64,000 nucleotides of DNA from Brevibacterium sp. 239c (GTDB taxonomy: Bacteria > Actinomycetota > Actinomycetes > Actinomycetales > Brevibacteriaceae). Both the position numbers and the translations under genes were made by a program. The DNA lies in assembly GCF_900169365.1 (NCBI RefSeq), contig NZ_FXZH01000003.1, forward strand, positions 62,001-126,000, read 5' to 3'. The notes beneath the pieces were generated by a model. The model saw only the letters and a list, made by a program, of their open reading frames with translations. It had not been told where the DNA came from and ran no database searches. Every line of letters starts with the position of its first letter. The stretch's first letter is position 1. Shown here piece after piece: positions 35,257 through 48,293 of this stretch.

Positions 35257-36512
35257 GGCGTCGATTCTACGCATTCCACACGATCGGCGAGAGCCTCGAT
35301 GACCTTTTCCGAAACATCGTCTTTGCTGCCGTGGATTTCCGTGCCGGCGACGACGTCGTCACCGTCGGCGGTGAGAATCTGCACGGCATTGTCGTCCTGG
35401 CCGAAGGCCCTGTCGCCGGAGACGTTGTTGAAGACGAGGAAGTCCACACCCTTGCGGCGGAACTTCGCCATCGCGTAGTCGAGTGCACTGTGATGAGAAT
35501 CTCCGGTCTCGGCGGCGAAACCGATGATGATCTGAGGCTGACGACGTGATTCGACCAGCCCCACGAGCACATCAGGGTTCTGGATCAGCTGCAGAGTCAT
35601 TCCCTCGTCGCCCGACTTCTTCATCTTCGAGTCGGTGCGCTCAGCCGGCCGGTAATCAGCAACGGCGGCGGCCATGATGACGGCATCGGCGTCGGCCTGA
35701 GAGGCGTGCATCTGAGTCTGGAGTTCAAGCGTGGACTCGACCGTGGTGATTCGGACACTGTCGGGCAGATCGGACAGCAGTCCCGAATCGATGTTGGCCG
35801 CAACCAGGTCGACGTGGGCTCCGGCACGGGCAGCGGCACGAGCCAGGGCAACGCCCTGCTTGCCTGAGGAACGATTCCCGAGGTAGCGCACGGGATCGAG
35901 TGGTTCTCTGGTTCCGCCGGCGCTGATGACGAGGTGCTTTCCGTGCAGCCGTCCTGACCCTGCCGAGGCGACAGCGGACGTGTGTGCGTTCGCGGCGGCG
36001 GCCAGGGAGAAGTCGACTATCGTGTCGGGTTCAGGGAGCCGGCCGGGGCCCGAATCGGGCCCGGTGAGACGTCCCACAGCGGGTTCGAGGACGTGGATGC
36101 CGCGCTGTTTCAAGGTCGCGATGTTGGCGACGGTGGCGGCGTTCTGCCACATTTCGGTGTGCATAGCTGGGGCAACGACCACCTCGGCGGTCGTTGTCAG
36201 GACCGTGGCGGTGAGCAGGTCATCGGCGATGCCTGCGGCCAACTTGGCCAGAGTGTTGGCCGTGGCGGGGGCGATGATGACGAGTTCGGCTTCCTGCCCG
36301 ATGCGGACATGGTTGACCGAATCAATCTCGTCGAAGACATCGGTGGTCACGGTCTGTGAGGACAGTGCCTCAAAGGTGGCGGCACCGACGAAATTCAACG
36401 CACTGGCGGTGGGCACGACTTTGACGCTGTGCCCGAGTTCCCGGAGTCGCCGAATGACATGGCACGCCTTGTAGGCGGCGATTCCACCGGCGACGCCGAG
36501 TACGGTTCTCAC
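35253..36512 (-). CDS. coaBC: bifunctional phosphopantothenoylcysteine decarboxylase/phosphopantothenate-cysteine ligase
   Basis: 419 aa. It catalyses two successive steps of coenzyme A synthesis. The N-terminal FMN-dependent CoaC half (1-190) has the active His in NHVRIG and the motif APAMHTEMW, with His where E. coli has Asn. The CoaB half (from about 192) has [25 protein letters not shown] and the dimer/ligase motifs AAVADYRP and [10 protein letters not shown] start overlaps the rpoZ stop (GTGA). Confidence 0.96.
   Translation of the reverse strand: MRTVLGVAGGIAAYKACHVIRRLRELGHSVKVVPTASALNFVGAATFEALSSQTVTTDVFDEIDSVNHVRIGQEAELVIIAPATANTLAKLAAGIADDLLTATVLTTTAEVVVAPAMHTEMWQNAATVANIATLKQRGIHVLEPAVGRLTGPDSGPGRLPEPDTIVDFSLAAAANAHTSAVASAGSGRLHGKHLVISAGGTREPLDPVRYLGNRSSGKQGVALARAAARAGAHVDLVAANIDSGLLSDLPDSVRITTVESTLELQTQMHASQADADAVIMAAAVADYRPAERTDSKMKKSGDEGMTLQLIQNPDVLVGLVESRRQPQIIIGFAAETGDSHHSALDYAMAKFRRKGVDFLVFNNVSGDRAFGQDDNAVQILTADGDDVVAGTEIHGSKDDVSEKVIEALADRVECVESTP
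35264..35269 (-). promoter_or_regulatory. -10 box TAGAAT for a likely leaderless metK transcript
   Basis: On the minus strand TAGAAT is followed by CGACGCC and the metK GTG. It lies within the last codons of coaBC, so it would be an operon-internal promoter. Confidence 0.55.
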
Positions 36513-36841
36513 TGGTCGCTGAAGTCCAGTGCGCCGTCGTTGCTGGCAGCGGGCTGCGCAGGTTCTGGGGCGAGAGCACCGAAGTCGGCTTCGGTGACTT
36601 CGCGAGCCACGATCTTGCCTTCGTTGATCTCGCGGAGCGCAATCGACAGCGGCTTCTCGTGCGTGCCCGGGGTCACCAGCGGACCGACGTTCTCAAGCAG
36701 TCCCTCTTGGAGCTGGGCGTAGTAGGAGTTGATCTGGCGTGCTCGCTGAGCCGCAATCGAGACCAGTTCGTACTTCGAGCTGGTCACGGCCAGCAGATCA
36801 TCAATCGGTGGATTGGTGATGCCTTCAGGTTGTGCAGGCAA
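36509..36841 (-). CDS. rpoZ: RNA polymerase omega subunit
   Basis: 110 aa. Omega assists beta' folding and RNA polymerase assembly. Core motif [31 protein letters not shown] is diagnostic; an actinobacterial insertion and acidic C-terminal tail follow. The apparent start is TTG at 36841 with GGA 6 nt upstream. A TAGATT (36856-36851, minus strand) that includes the gmk stop codon could be a -10 for a very short-leader transcript. Part of the gmk-rpoZ-coaBC-metK series. Confidence 0.94.
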   Translation of the reverse strand: MPAQPEGITNPPIDDLLAVTSSKYELVSIAAQRARQINSYYAQLQEGLLENVGPLVTPGTHEKPLSIALREINEGKIVAREVTEADFGALAPEPAQPAASNDGALDFSDQ

Positions 36842-36853
36842 TGAATGTCCAAT

Positions 36854-37432
36854 CTAATCGGTAGTGGATATACCCATCAATGATATGAGTTCTTCGGCCG
36901 CAGTGCGAACGTGGTCATTGATGATGGTGACATCGAACTCGGATTCGGCCTGCAATTCCCGCTTGGCCGTGGTCAGACGACGCTCTTGTTCTGCTGCCGT
37001 TTCCGTTCCGCGACCGGTGAGTCGCGACACGAGTTCCTCCCAGCTGGGCGGAGCCAGGAAGACGAACAGTGCGTCGGGCATCTTGTCCTTGACCTGGCGC
37101 GCTCCCTGGAGATCGATCTCCAACAGGGACGGTATCCCCTGGGTCAGCTTCTCCTGAACCTGAGCCGATGGGGTGCCGTAGCGGTGGCGTCCGTGGACGA
37201 CGGCGTACTCAAGCAGCTCACCGGCAGCGATGAGTGAGTCGAATTCGTCATCGCTGATGAAGTGATAATGAACACCATCGGTTTCCCCGGGTCGCCGCGG
37301 CCGCGTGGTGGCGGAGACGGAGAACCAGACTTCGGGATGATGATCTCTGATGTACGCGCTGATGGTGCCTTTTCCGACCGCGGTAGGTCCCGCGAGGACG
37401 GTCAGTCGATTATTCACAGAACTATTGTTCAC
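36854..37432 (-). CDS. gmk: guanylate kinase
   Basis: 192 aa from the preferred start. It phosphorylates GMP to GDP. P-loop [13 protein letters not shown], the GMP-binding block [24 protein letters not shown] and [11 protein letters not shown]. Start: GTG 37432 ([10 protein letters not shown]) lies 4 bases past the mihF stop; a second GTG five codons later is equally possible. Neither has a good ribosome-binding site. The frame extends further upstream but that part is mihF. Confidence 0.95.
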   Translation of the reverse strand: MNNSSVNNRLTVLAGPTAVGKGTISAYIRDHHPEVWFSVSATTRPRRPGETDGVHYHFISDDEFDSLIAAGELLEYAVVHGRHRYGTPSAQVQEKLTQGIPSLLEIDLQGARQVKDKMPDALFVFLAPPSWEELVSRLTGRGTETAAEQERRLTTAKRELQAESEFDVTIINDHVRTAAEELISLMGISTTD

Positions 37433-37436
37433 ACAT

Positions 37437-37748
37437 TCAGGAGTATTTCTCCAACAGGGCGTTCTTCTGGTGCACACCCAGGCCCTTGATTCGACGTGAC
37501 GATGCGATGCCCACATCTTCCATGGCCGCTTCCGCGCGTCGATCGCCGACTCCGGGCAGTGATCTCAGCAGATCGACGACGCGCATCTTCGCGAGTGCTT
37601 CATCTGCATCGGCCTTCTTCAGCACGGAAGTGAGATCGGTTTGACCATTCTTCAGCGCGGTTTTGACCTCGGCTCGCGCCTGACGCGCTTTGAAAGCCTT
37701 GTCAAGAGCAGCTGAACGCTGTTGCGGGGTCAAAGGTTCGAGTGCCAC
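37437..37748 (-). CDS. mihF: actinobacterial integration host factor (mIHF)
   Basis: 103 aa. A nucleoid-associated DNA-binding protein found only in actinobacteria and unrelated to the HU/IHF family. Basic N-terminal helix ([20 protein letters not shown]), an [12 protein letters not shown] segment and the helix-hairpin-helix region [21 protein letters not shown] near residues 63-83, ending RRIKGLG. GTG start 37748 with GAGGAG 5 nt upstream. Upstream on the minus strand a short CCTC-TCAC-GAGG hairpin with TTTTTGTTTT (about 37808-37825) may end transcription coming from the pyr side, and TAGACT just after it may be the mihF -10. Confidence 0.95.
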   Translation of the reverse strand: MALEPLTPQQRSAALDKAFKARQARAEVKTALKNGQTDLTSVLKKADADEALAKMRVVDLLRSLPGVGDRRAEAAMEDVGIASSRRIKGLGVHQKNALLEKYS

Positions 37749-37914
37749 ATTATCTCCTCTGTCACCATGAACGGGCAGGTAGGGAAGTTGCTTCAGTCTA
37801 AAACAAAAACCCTCGTGAGAGGCATAAAGCGAGAAAGAAAACTCAAGTGTCTGCAGAAACCGTCGTTTTCAGCACCCCGTTGACCCGGGATATCACCAGT
37901 GGTTGGATAGGCGC

Positions 37915-38445
37915 ATGGCGCGAGGCACAGCAATATCTCAGGGCGCAGCTCACGAAGGCGGTTGTGCCCCAGAACAGGCGGCCCCCAATGTCAGTGTCCG
38001 TTTGGCCACCGAGCAGGACCTGCCCGGCTTAGCCGAGCTGCGTTGGCGGTGGGCCCTGGAACAGCATGACCGCAGCGAACTTCTCCCACTCGAGGAATTT
38101 ACAGTAGCAGCCGCTGATTGGTCGCAACGTCACTCGGACTCACACGTCCCCTTCGTGGCTGTCCTCAGAGACGAAACGGTCGGCATGGCGTGGTTGGCGA
38201 TACTTCCGCGGGTGCTGGCGCCTCTGAATCCAAATCGAGCAAGCGGTGATGTCCAATCGTGCTTTGTCGCCCCGAAGCTACGCGGGTGCGGTATTGGTCA
38301 TCGGCTCGTCACCGAAGTCGTCGAATATGCTCACCGACGTGGACTTGATTACATCACGGTCCACTCGTCCGAAGGCGCCGTGAGAATGTACGAGAGAGCC
38401 GGCTTCAAACAGTACTCTGGACTGCTGGGCAGAAGCACTGTCTGA
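37915..38445 (+). CDS. GNAT-family N-acetyltransferase
   Basis: 176 aa from ATG 37915. The acetyl-CoA motif reads VQSCFVAPKLRGCGIGHRLVTEVVEYA (about residues 117-143; Q/RxxGxG/A variant RGCGIG), followed by VHSSEGAVRMYERAGFK typical of the C-terminal half. Acceptor unknown. The 5' end is uncertain: a TTG at 37903 is in frame, and an overlapping +1-frame reading starting at GTG 37847 (with AWREAQQYLRAQL) is also open, so a frameshift or alternative start cannot be ruled out. It is the only plus-strand gene between 7 and 63 kb and separates pyrF from mihF. Confidence 0.82.
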   Translation: MARGTAISQGAAHEGGCAPEQAAPNVSVRLATEQDLPGLAELRWRWALEQHDRSELLPLEEFTVAAADWSQRHSDSHVPFVAVLRDETVGMAWLAILPRVLAPLNPNRASGDVQSCFVAPKLRGCGIGHRLVTEVVEYAHRRGLDYITVHSSEGAVRMYERAGFKQYSGLLGRSTV

Positions 38446-38473
38446 AGCCGGGAGATCTCGTCGGTATCTGGGC

Positions 38474-39330
38474 TCAGCCCACCTGTTTCAGGGATAGGTT
38501 CAGTGCTTTCGCTGCGGCCTGCAGCCCGTCGGGCCCCGCACCGAGCACAGCGCGTGAGGTTGTGGCCAGAACCTGGTTAGCAGTGATCGCATCTGCTCCG
38601 AAGACGCCGATGAGTTCACTGATGCCCGCTCCCTGGGCGCCGACTCCCGGCGCCAGGATCGGCCCACCACATGCAGACGGGTCGAATCCGAGTTCGCGGG
38701 CCGTGGATCCGATCGTTGCACCAACGACCAGACCGAAGCGCCCGAGACCCTGTGGGGAGGCAGCCAAGTTGCGCTGCGCGACCTGGCCGACGATCGACCC
38801 GGCTACGGTGTCTCCGAAGCCTTCGACGGCCTCGCCGCGCCTGGCATGCTGGACCTCTGCCCCTTCCGGGTTCGATGTCAGTGCGAGGACGAAGACTCCC
38901 CGATCATGGGTCTGCGCGAGCTCGAAGGCAGGCTCCAGCGCCCCGAATCCCAGATACGGAGATGCCGTGATCGAATCGGCTGCCGTCGCCGAGGCGGGGT
39001 CCAGGTACGCGCGTGCGTAGGCTCCCATGGTCGACCCGATATCCCCGCGTTTGATGTCGAGGACGCTGATGAGATCGTGTTCCCGGCAGGCCGCCAAGGT
39101 CTCTTCGAGGACAGCGACTCCGGCCGATCCGTACTGCTCGAAGAAGGCTGACTGCGGTTTGACCGCGGCCACATTCCCCGCCAGCTCGGTCACCGTGCGC
39201 AGAGAGAATTCACGCAGCCCTTCCGCTGTGCACGGCAAGCCCCAGGCTTCGAGGAGATGGTCATGGGGGTCGATGCCCACGCACAGCGGCCCGTGCTCGT
39301 CCATGGCCGCCTGCAGGCGGGCACCGAACA

Positions 39331-39334
<4 letters not shown>
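38474..39334 (-). CDS. pyrF: orotidine 5'-phosphate decarboxylase
   Basis: 286 aa, the longer type 2 form common in actinobacteria. It decarboxylates OMP to UMP, the last step of UMP synthesis. N-terminal [19 protein letters not shown], and the catalytic Asp-Lys-Asp block [13 protein letters not shown] near residue 91; [12 protein letters not shown] binds phosphate. Two starts are possible: GTG 39334 (GTGA overlap with carB) and ATG 39331 (TGATG overlap). The end converges with the GNAT gene, with 28 bases between. Confidence 0.95.
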
Positions 39335-42606
<3,272 letters not shown>

Positions 42607-42614
42607 GGTTCTCC

Positions 42615-43775
42615 TTAGGCCTGTGCGACCGGGGAAGCGGACATGAGGTCGATGAATCGATCGAACAGGTAGCTCGAGTCGTGGGGTCCGGCTGCAGCCT
42701 CCGGATGGAACTGGACGGAGAACGCGGGGATGTCGAGGCATTCGAGCCCTTCGACCACGTCATCGTTGAGGCACACGTGGGAGACGCGCACGCGACCGAA
42801 GCTCGCGTCGTGCGGGGCCTGTGTCTCGCCGTCTAGGGGTGCGTCGACGGCGAAGCCGTGGTTCTGCGAGGTGATCTCGACCTTGTCGGTAGTGCGATCC
42901 ATGACGGGGACGTTGATGCCGCGGTGGCCGAAGGGCAGTTTGTATGTGCCGAAGCCCAATGCCCTGCCCAACAGCTGGTTGCCGAAGCAGATTCCGAAGA
43001 ACGGGATCTGCGCGCCGAGGACCTCGCGGAGAAGTTCGACCTGGGTATCGGCGGTCGCTGGGTCACCGGGACCGTTGGAGAAGAAGACCCCGTCGACGCC
43101 GAGTGCCTGGATCTCCGCGAAACTTGTCGTGGCGGGCAGGAGGTGGACCTCGATGCCACGTTCGCTCAGCCGTTCGGGGGTCATCGACTTGATGCCCAGG
43201 TCCAGGGCTGCGACGCTGAATTTCTTCTCGCCGACTGCGCCGACTGCGGGGACAAGTTTGGGCTCGGTGATCGAGACCTCTTCGGCCAGTTTCGCTCCAG
43301 CCATGTGTGGTGAGGCCTGAACCTTGGCCAGCAGCTCTTTGTCCTCAACCTCGGCGGCAGGGCCGGAGAAGATGCCCATGCGCATGGCTCCCGCTTCACG
43401 CAGGTGCAGGGTCAGGGCCCGGGTGTCGACGTCGCTGATGCCCACGATGCCTGATTCTTCGAGGCGCGTGGACAGGTCTCCGATGGAGCGCCAGTTCGAG
43501 GACACACGGGAGGCGTCGCGGACGACGTAGCCGGCGACCCAGATCTTGGCTGATTCGTCGTCGTCATCGGTGATTCCCGTGTTGCCGATGTGCGGAGCCG
43601 TCTGGATCACGATCTGACGATGGTAGGACGGGTCGGTCAGGGTCTCCTGATAGCCCGACATTGCGGTGACGAAGACCGCTTCGCCCAGGGTCTCGCCGAC
43701 GGCCCCGTATGCGGAGCCGCGGAAGGTGCGTCCGTCTTCGAGGACGAGGACAGCGGGTGTGGTGGACAGTCTCAT
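42615..43775 (-). CDS. carA: carbamoyl-phosphate synthase small subunit
   Basis: 386 aa. It hydrolyses glutamine and passes ammonia to CarB. N-terminal domain ([32 protein letters not shown]), then a class I amidotransferase domain with the nucleophile in [16 protein letters not shown] and catalytic His-Glu in [20 protein letters not shown] lies 4 nt before the ATG, which overlaps the previous stop as ATGA. Confidence 0.98.
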   Translation of the reverse strand: MRLSTTPAVLVLEDGRTFRGSAYGAVGETLGEAVFVTAMSGYQETLTDPSYHRQIVIQTAPHIGNTGITDDDDESAKIWVAGYVVRDASRVSSNWRSIGDLSTRLEESGIVGISDVDTRALTLHLREAGAMRMGIFSGPAAEVEDKELLAKVQASPHMAGAKLAEEVSITEPKLVPAVGAVGEKKFSVAALDLGIKSMTPERLSERGIEVHLLPATTSFAEIQALGVDGVFFSNGPGDPATADTQVELLREVLGAQIPFFGICFGNQLLGRALGFGTYKLPFGHRGINVPVMDRTTDKVEITSQNHGFAVDAPLDGETQAPHDASFGRVRVSHVCLNDDVVEGLECLDIPAFSVQFHPEAAAGPHDSSYLFDRFIDLMSASPVAQA

Positions 43776-44266
43776 TGTGCCTCTTCGATCATTTCGCGGA
43801 TGCGGGCGACGGTGGGTGTGGTGCTGGCGGAGTAGCGGGCGCGGAAGCCTGTGTCGACGAGGGTCTCCCCCAGCCGCCAGGTGATGCGCACGATTCCGCC
43901 GCGTTCGACGAACTTGCCGATCATCCCGGCGGTGGTGTCGACGGAGACGATATCGCGCCTGGGGATCAGGAAGTCCTCACGTCCGGCGAGGTCCATGACG
44001 ACTCCCCCATCGGTGATGACGATCTCTCCGGTGGTGCGGATGCCGAGGCCGTGGACGGCGACTCGTTCGAGTGGGTGCCCGGCCAAGGTCGTCGATACGT
44101 AGGATCCTTCGACGGGATCGGAGACGGCTTTGATTCCCATGTGCGGTTTCGCAGGCTGCGGCATTTCGGTCTGGCTCTTCTTTCGTCGGCTCCAGCCCCA
44201 GGTGATCGCAAGGATCAGGAGGAGGAAGACGACTGCGATGATGATGACGCTTACTGGTCTGTCCAT
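43772..44266 (-). CDS. PH-like domain membrane protein of the pyr operon
   Basis: 164 aa. One N-terminal membrane helix (about 5-25, [21 protein letters not shown]) followed by a basic stretch and a beta-rich domain of about 115 residues. A protein of this architecture sits between pyrC and carA in many actinobacteria; its role is unknown. ATG 44266 with AGGAG 3 nt upstream; it overlaps the end of pyrC by 16 bases and carA by 4 bases (ATGA). Confidence 0.8.
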   Translation of the reverse strand: MDRPVSVIIIAVVFLLLILAITWGWSRRKKSQTEMPQPAKPHMGIKAVSDPVEGSYVSTTLAGHPLERVAVHGLGIRTTGEIVITDGGVVMDLAGREDFLIPRRDIVSVDTTAGMIGKFVERGGIVRITWRLGETLVDTGFRARYSASTTPTVARIREMIEEAQ

Positions 44267-45570
44267 GATGCTCCTGCCGGATGGGGTGTGCTGAGTTCGC
44301 CGCCGGAGAGCACCCGGTGGCCGTAGAAGAAGGTGTCGGTGATCGAGGTGGAGACCTCGAGTCCGGCGAAGGGATTGTTGCGGCCCTTCGTGGCATGGTC
44401 CTCGGGCACGATCGTGTGTGTGGAGGCCGGGTCGATGAGGACGATGTTCGCGCTCGCACCGATCTCGAGGCTGCCGTGACCGGTGGCCCCTGTGATCCGT
44501 GCCGGTGTTGCGGACATGACGCGGGCAAGGTCTCCGTAGTCGAAGTCGTAGTTGCGCATCGCCTCGACGACGATGGGCAGCGCGGTCTCCATGCCGACCA
44601 TTCCCATGGCCGCAGCCGTCCACTCGCTGCATTTGTGCTCGGCGGTGTGCGGGGCGTGATCGGTGCCGATGACATCGATCGTGCCGTCGGCCAGCGCTTC
44701 GCGCAGGGCGGTCACGTCGGCTTCCGTGCGCAGCGGTGGGTTGACCTTGTAGACGGGGTCGAAGCTGCGGACGAGTTCGTCGGTGAGCATCAGGTGGTGC
44801 GGGGTGACCTCGGCGGTGATCTCGACTCCGCGGGACTTCGCCCACCGGATGATGTCGACGCTGCCCTTGGTCGATACGTGGCAGATGTGCAGGCGTGAGC
44901 CCACATGTTCGGCCAAGAGCACATCGCGGGCGATGATCGATTCCTCGGCCACGGCCGGCCAGCCGGGCAGTCCCAGTTCAGCCGAGACGACTCCCTCGTT
45001 CATCTGCGCGCCTTCGGTCAGGCGCGGTTCCTGGGCGTGCTGGGCGATGACTCCGTCGAATGTCTTGACGTATTCGAGGGCCCGGCGCATGAGCAGCGGG
45101 TCTGAGACGCAGATGCCGTCGTCGGAGAAGATCCTGACTCGAGCCGCCGAACGGGCCATGGCTCCGATTTCTGCGAGATTCTTCCCCTCCAGGCCGATGG
45201 TCACAGCTCCGATGGGCACGACTTCGGTGTAGCCGGCGGTCCGGCCGAGCCGGTGGACCTGCTCGACGACGCCTGCAGTATCGGCCACCGGGGCCGTGTT
45301 CGCCATCGCATGAACACAGGTGAACCCGCCCGAGGCGGCCGAGCGTGATCCGCTCAGGATCGTCTCCGCGTCCTCTTTTCCGGGCTCGCGCAGATGCGTA
45401 TGCATGTCGACGAGCCCGGGCAGGGCGATCAGCCCCTCAGCGCTCACGACCTCCACATCGCTGCTCGTGGGATCGAGCAGTTCGGGGTCGACGATCGTCG
45501 ATTCCCTGACCGCAATATCGGCGATTCCCTGGCCCAGCACATTCGCACCGCGGATCAGATAATCATTCAT
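44251..45570 (-). CDS. pyrC: dihydroorotase
   Basis: 439 aa, class I zinc amidohydrolase. It cyclises carbamoyl aspartate to dihydroorotate. Metal motifs: [13 protein letters not shown] (His-x-His) near residue 55, HICHVST, and TDHAPHT with the catalytic Asp. The start ATG 45570 has AGGAGGGAA upstream and overlaps pyrB by 8 bases. The length suits the actinobacterial/Bacillus class. Confidence 0.97.
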   Translation of the reverse strand: MNDYLIRGANVLGQGIADIAVRESTIVDPELLDPTSSDVEVVSAEGLIALPGLVDMHTHLREPGKEDAETILSGSRSAASGGFTCVHAMANTAPVADTAGVVEQVHRLGRTAGYTEVVPIGAVTIGLEGKNLAEIGAMARSAARVRIFSDDGICVSDPLLMRRALEYVKTFDGVIAQHAQEPRLTEGAQMNEGVVSAELGLPGWPAVAEESIIARDVLLAEHVGSRLHICHVSTKGSVDIIRWAKSRGVEITAEVTPHHLMLTDELVRSFDPVYKVNPPLRTEADVTALREALADGTIDVIGTDHAPHTAEHKCSEWTAAAMGMVGMETALPIVVEAMRNYDFDYGDLARVMSATPARITGATGHGSLEIGASANIVLIDPASTHTIVPEDHATKGRNNPFAGLEVSTSITDTFFYGHRVLSGGELSTPHPAGASWTDQ

Positions 45571-46543
45571 TGGTTCCCTCCTGGCCCGTCAAGAGGCGGT
45601 ACAGGACCGCCATTCGCACGCTCACTCCGTTCTCGACCTGGTCGAGAATGAGTGCACGCGGTGAGTCGGCTGCTGCCGCTGAGATTTCGAAGCCGCGGTT
45701 CATCGGCCCCGGGTGCATGATGAAAGTCTCCTTCGGCAGTCCGGCCAGCCGGGCTGCCGAAAGTCCCCACAGTCGTGCGTATTCGCGTTCGTTGGGGAAG
45801 AACGATTCGTGCATGCGCTCGTTCTGGACACGCAGCATCATCACGGCCGCAAAGTCTTCGCTGTGCAGGGCCTCGTCGAGGTCGTAGTGGAGTGTCACGG
45901 GCCAATTCTCGACACCCCACGGGAGCAGAGTCGGCGGTGCCACGAGGTGGACTTCAGCGCCGAGGCGGGCCAGCAGGTGGACATTCGAGCGGGCTACCCG
46001 GGAATGGAGAACGTCACCGACGATGGCGACTTTCGCCCCGTCGAGTCCGCGTCCGCGAGGGCCCTCTTTGACAGCGCCTGAGGCGGAGAACCCGCCGAGG
46101 GCACGACGCAGGGTGAAGGCGTCGAGCAGCGCCTGTGTCGGATGTTCGTGGGTGCCATCGCCGGCGTTGACGACGGGAACGTCGATCCAGCCGGTGTGGG
46201 CCAGGCGATGCGGAGTGCCCGAGCCGGGGTGCCTAACGACGAGAGCGTCGGCTCCCATTGCCGAGATCGTCTGGATGGTGTCCTGCAGGCTCTCGCCCTT
46301 GGACACTGAAGAGCCCTTTGCAGAGAAGTTGAGGACGTCTGCTGAGAGCCTCTTGGCCGCGGCTTCGAAGGACAGCCGGGTCCGGGTCGAGTCTTCGAAG
46401 AAGAGATTGACGACGGTGCGTCCGCGCAGGACGGGAAGCTTCTTGACCTCACGTTCGGAGACCTGAGTCATCTCCTCTGCGATGTCGAGGATCGAGATAG
46501 CTTCTTCACGGCTTAAGGAGATGGTGTCGAGGAGGTGTTTCAT
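45563..46543 (-). CDS. pyrB: aspartate carbamoyltransferase catalytic subunit
   Basis: 326 aa. It makes N-carbamoyl-aspartate from aspartate and carbamoyl phosphate. Carbamoyl-phosphate-binding [14 protein letters not shown] near residue 50, then [20 protein letters not shown] and MHPGPMNRG. No regulatory pyrI gene is present. ATG 46543 overlaps pyrR as ATGA, with GGGAGG upstream. Confidence 0.97.
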   Translation of the reverse strand: MKHLLDTISLSREEAISILDIAEEMTQVSEREVKKLPVLRGRTVVNLFFEDSTRTRLSFEAAAKRLSADVLNFSAKGSSVSKGESLQDTIQTISAMGADALVVRHPGSGTPHRLAHTGWIDVPVVNAGDGTHEHPTQALLDAFTLRRALGGFSASGAVKEGPRGRGLDGAKVAIVGDVLHSRVARSNVHLLARLGAEVHLVAPPTLLPWGVENWPVTLHYDLDEALHSEDFAAVMMLRVQNERMHESFFPNEREYARLWGLSAARLAGLPKETFIMHPGPMNRGFEISAAAADSPRALILDQVENGVSVRMAVLYRLLTGQEGTNE

Positions 46544-47091
46544 TCGCGACCTCCCGAGATGGTGACGCCGTCTTCTCCGTCGATCTCGAGCAGGGAGACG
46601 TTGACGCGTTCGCTGTTGGAGGTGGGAAGGTTCTTTCCGACGTGATCGGCGCGGATCGGCAGATCCCGGTGGCCCCGATCGACGAGGACGGCGAGGCGGA
46701 CCTTGGACGGACGACCCAGATCGGAGAGCGCGTCGAGGGCTGCTCTGATCGTCCGCCCGGAGAAGAGCACATCGTCGACGAGGACCACGGTCTTGGCATC
46801 GATGCCGTCGGCGGGGATAGTGGTGGGTTCAGGTGCACGGTAGGCACCGCTGCGCAGGTCGTCACGGTACATCGTGATATCGAGGCTGCCGACGAGCTCG
46901 CCGGCCATCTCAGGTCGTGCCGAGATCGAGGCGATCTGCTCTGCCAGACGAGTGGCCAGAGGAACGCCGCGGCGCGGAATTCCGAGAAGAACGAGGTCGT
47001 CGCTGCCCTTGTTGGACTCGATGATCTCGTGGGCGATACGGGTCATTGCCCGTTTCATATCTGGGGCATCGAGCACTGTTCGCTGTGTCAT
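46540..47091 (-). CDS. pyrR: pyrimidine operon regulator/uracil phosphoribosyltransferase
   Basis: 183 aa. PyrR binds pyr mRNA when UMP is abundant and has side uracil phosphoribosyltransferase activity. PRPP motif [22 protein letters not shown] near residue 103; [13 protein letters not shown] earlier. It is the first gene of pyrR-pyrB-pyrC-x-carA-carB-pyrF. An AAGGGG lies 4 nt before the ATG at 47091, and a PyrR-binding-loop match lies immediately before that, suggesting autoregulation at translation level as reported for mycobacteria. Confidence 0.96.
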   Translation of the reverse strand: MTQRTVLDAPDMKRAMTRIAHEIIESNKGSDDLVLLGIPRRGVPLATRLAEQIASISARPEMAGELVGSLDITMYRDDLRSGAYRAPEPTTIPADGIDAKTVVLVDDVLFSGRTIRAALDALSDLGRPSKVRLAVLVDRGHRDLPIRADHVGKNLPTSNSERVNVSLLEIDGEDGVTISGGRE

Positions 47092-47103
47092 GCTTCCCCT
47101 TCT

Positions 47104-47122
47104 CCGCCTCTCCGGACGGTGG
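47104..47122 (-). promoter_or_regulatory. PyrR-binding loop in the pyrR leader
   Basis: The minus strand reads GTCCGGAGAGGC at 47117-47106, matching the conserved PyrR-binding core UCCNGNGAGGY, flanked by CC and GG that can pair. It ends about 12 bases upstream of the start codon and directly abuts the purine-rich Shine-Dalgarno (AGAAGGGG), so PyrR binding would block ribosome access. No terminator/antiterminator pair lies between promoter and start. Confidence 0.7.
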
Positions 47123-47143
47123 TTAAAGGAGTGGTTCGATTCG

Positions 47144-47149
47144 ATTGTA
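47144..47149 (-). promoter_or_regulatory. -10 box TACAAT of the pyr operon promoter
   Basis: On the minus strand TACAAT lies 52 bases before the pyrR start and downstream of the nusB terminator. Transcription would start at about 47137 and include the PyrR loop. The -35 is not clear. Confidence 0.55.
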
Positions 47150-47173
47150 GACCTCAGCCGATTCGGCTCGGTT

Positions 47174-47198
47174 CGCGGGTCCGGATTCCGGACCCGCG
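47174..47198 (-). terminator. nusB terminator
   Basis: A perfect 11-bp stem (47174-47184 with 47188-47198; arm CGCGGGTCCGG) with a 3-nt loop, starting 4 bases past the nusB stop. A second small palindrome AGCCGATTCGGCT (47157-47169) follows. No T tract. Confidence 0.7.
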
Positions 47199-47201
47199 GA
47201 C

Positions 47202-47609
47202 TCAGATCAGGGTCGGCTTGACGTCCAGGACGCGTGAGAGCAGTCCTGAGATGAAGCCTGGTGAGTCATCCGTTGAGAACTGCTTGGCCAGGGACACGGC
47301 TTCGTCGATTGCCGCCTTGTCGGGCACCTCATCGTTGAAGAGGATCTCCCAGGTCCCGATCTGGAGCAGCGCCAGATCCACGGCCGGCATCCGCTCCAGG
47401 GTCCAGCCCTCAGCGTAGGTGGCGATGATCTCGTCGATCTCCTCACGATGACTCGTGATTCCTTCGACGATCTCGACCGCGTAGGCCTTCATCGGATAAT
47501 CGGGGTCGTTGGACCGCATGGTCACGACCTGCTCGGTGTCGAGGCGACGTTGTCCTGCCTCGAACATCAGTTCCAGGGCCCGACGTCGGGCCCGCGTACG
47601 CGCTGACAC
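47202..47609 (-). CDS. nusB: transcription antitermination protein NusB
   Basis: 135 aa. NusB with NusE/S10 binds boxA RNA and supports rRNA transcription. All-alpha fold starting [20 protein letters not shown] and with the region [38 protein letters not shown] typical of the family. GTG start immediately after the efp stop (TAA then GTG) without a Shine-Dalgarno, implying coupling to efp. Confidence 0.96.
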   Translation of the reverse strand: MSARTRARRRALELMFEAGQRRLDTEQVVTMRSNDPDYPMKAYAVEIVEGITSHREEIDEIIATYAEGWTLERMPAVDLALLQIGTWEILFNDEVPDKAAIDEAVSLAKQFSTDDSPGFISGLLSRVLDVKPTLI

Positions 47610-48170
47610 TTACTTGACGCGACCCAGGTAGTCGCCGTTGCGGGTGTCGACCTTGACCTTGGTGCCCTCTTCGAGGAACAGCGGCACCTGGATGTCGTAG
47701 CCGGTCTCCAGCGTTGCAGGCTTGGATCCACCAGTCGACCGGTCACCCTGCAGGCCTGGTTCGGTGTGGGTGATCAACAGCTCAACCGAAGGCGGCAGCT
47801 CCACAGACAGGGCAGTGCCCTCGTGGAAGGAGATCTGCAGATTCTGGTTCTCGAGCATGTAGTTGGCGGCATCGCCGACGAGGTCTGGCGGGATGCTGAC
47901 CTGGTCGTAGTCCTCGGCATCCATGAACACGTAGTCGGTGCCGTCATGGTAGAGGTACTGCATATCGCGACGGTCGACATTGGCTGTCTCGACCTTGGTT
48001 CCGGCGTTGAAGGTCTTGTCGATGATCTTGCCGGACATGACGTTCTTGAGCTTGGTGCGGACGAATGCCGGACCCTTGCCGGGCTTGACGTGCTGGAACT
48101 CCAGCACCTGCCACAGCTGCTTGTCGATATTGAGCACAAGGCCGTTCTTCAGGTCGTTGGTTGAAGCCAC
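47610..48170 (-). CDS. efp: translation elongation factor P
   Basis: 186 aa. EF-P rescues ribosomes stalled at polyproline. N-terminal KOW-like domain ([34 protein letters not shown]), with the tip loop KPGKGPA carrying the usually modified Lys, then two OB domains ending [11 protein letters not shown] 48170 has AAGGA 7 nt upstream; the longer open frame upstream is not used by the family. An upstream TAGAAT at 48261-48256 is a likely -10. Confidence 0.97.
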   Translation of the reverse strand: MASTNDLKNGLVLNIDKQLWQVLEFQHVKPGKGPAFVRTKLKNVMSGKIIDKTFNAGTKVETANVDRRDMQYLYHDGTDYVFMDAEDYDQVSIPPDLVGDAANYMLENQNLQISFHEGTALSVELPPSVELLITHTEPGLQGDRSTGGSKPATLETGYDIQVPLFLEEGTKVKVDTRNGDYLGRVK

Positions 48171-48255
48171 TAATCCGTCCTTCTTCGTGTCAGTCTTGGC
48201 CACCGCGAGGTGATTTGGTGTGTCTGGCGACAACGTGCAGTTTCGCCAAACAGCA

Positions 48256-48261
48256 ATTCTA
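48256..48261 (-). promoter_or_regulatory. -10 box TAGAAT of the efp promoter
   Basis: On the minus strand TAGAAT lies 85 bases before the efp GTG in the gap after aroB, implying a leader of about 75-80 nt. The hexamer is identical to the ones before fmt, metK and aroC, but here the mRNA would be leadered with a proper Shine-Dalgarno. Confidence 0.45.
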
Positions 48262-48293
48262 GCAAGCTCCTGCAGGGCCTGCCATCTCGGGCC

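Noticed and set aside
37847..38032. 61-codon plus-strand frame overlapping the GNAT 5' end as a separate gene
   Set aside because: No good ribosome-binding site, and its second half is out of frame with a clear GNAT protein. Kept only as a note on the uncertain GNAT start.
38465..38480. terminator between convergent GNAT gene and pyrF
   Set aside because: GGGCT-C-AGCCC gives a stem of only five or six pairs and overlaps the pyrF end; too weak.
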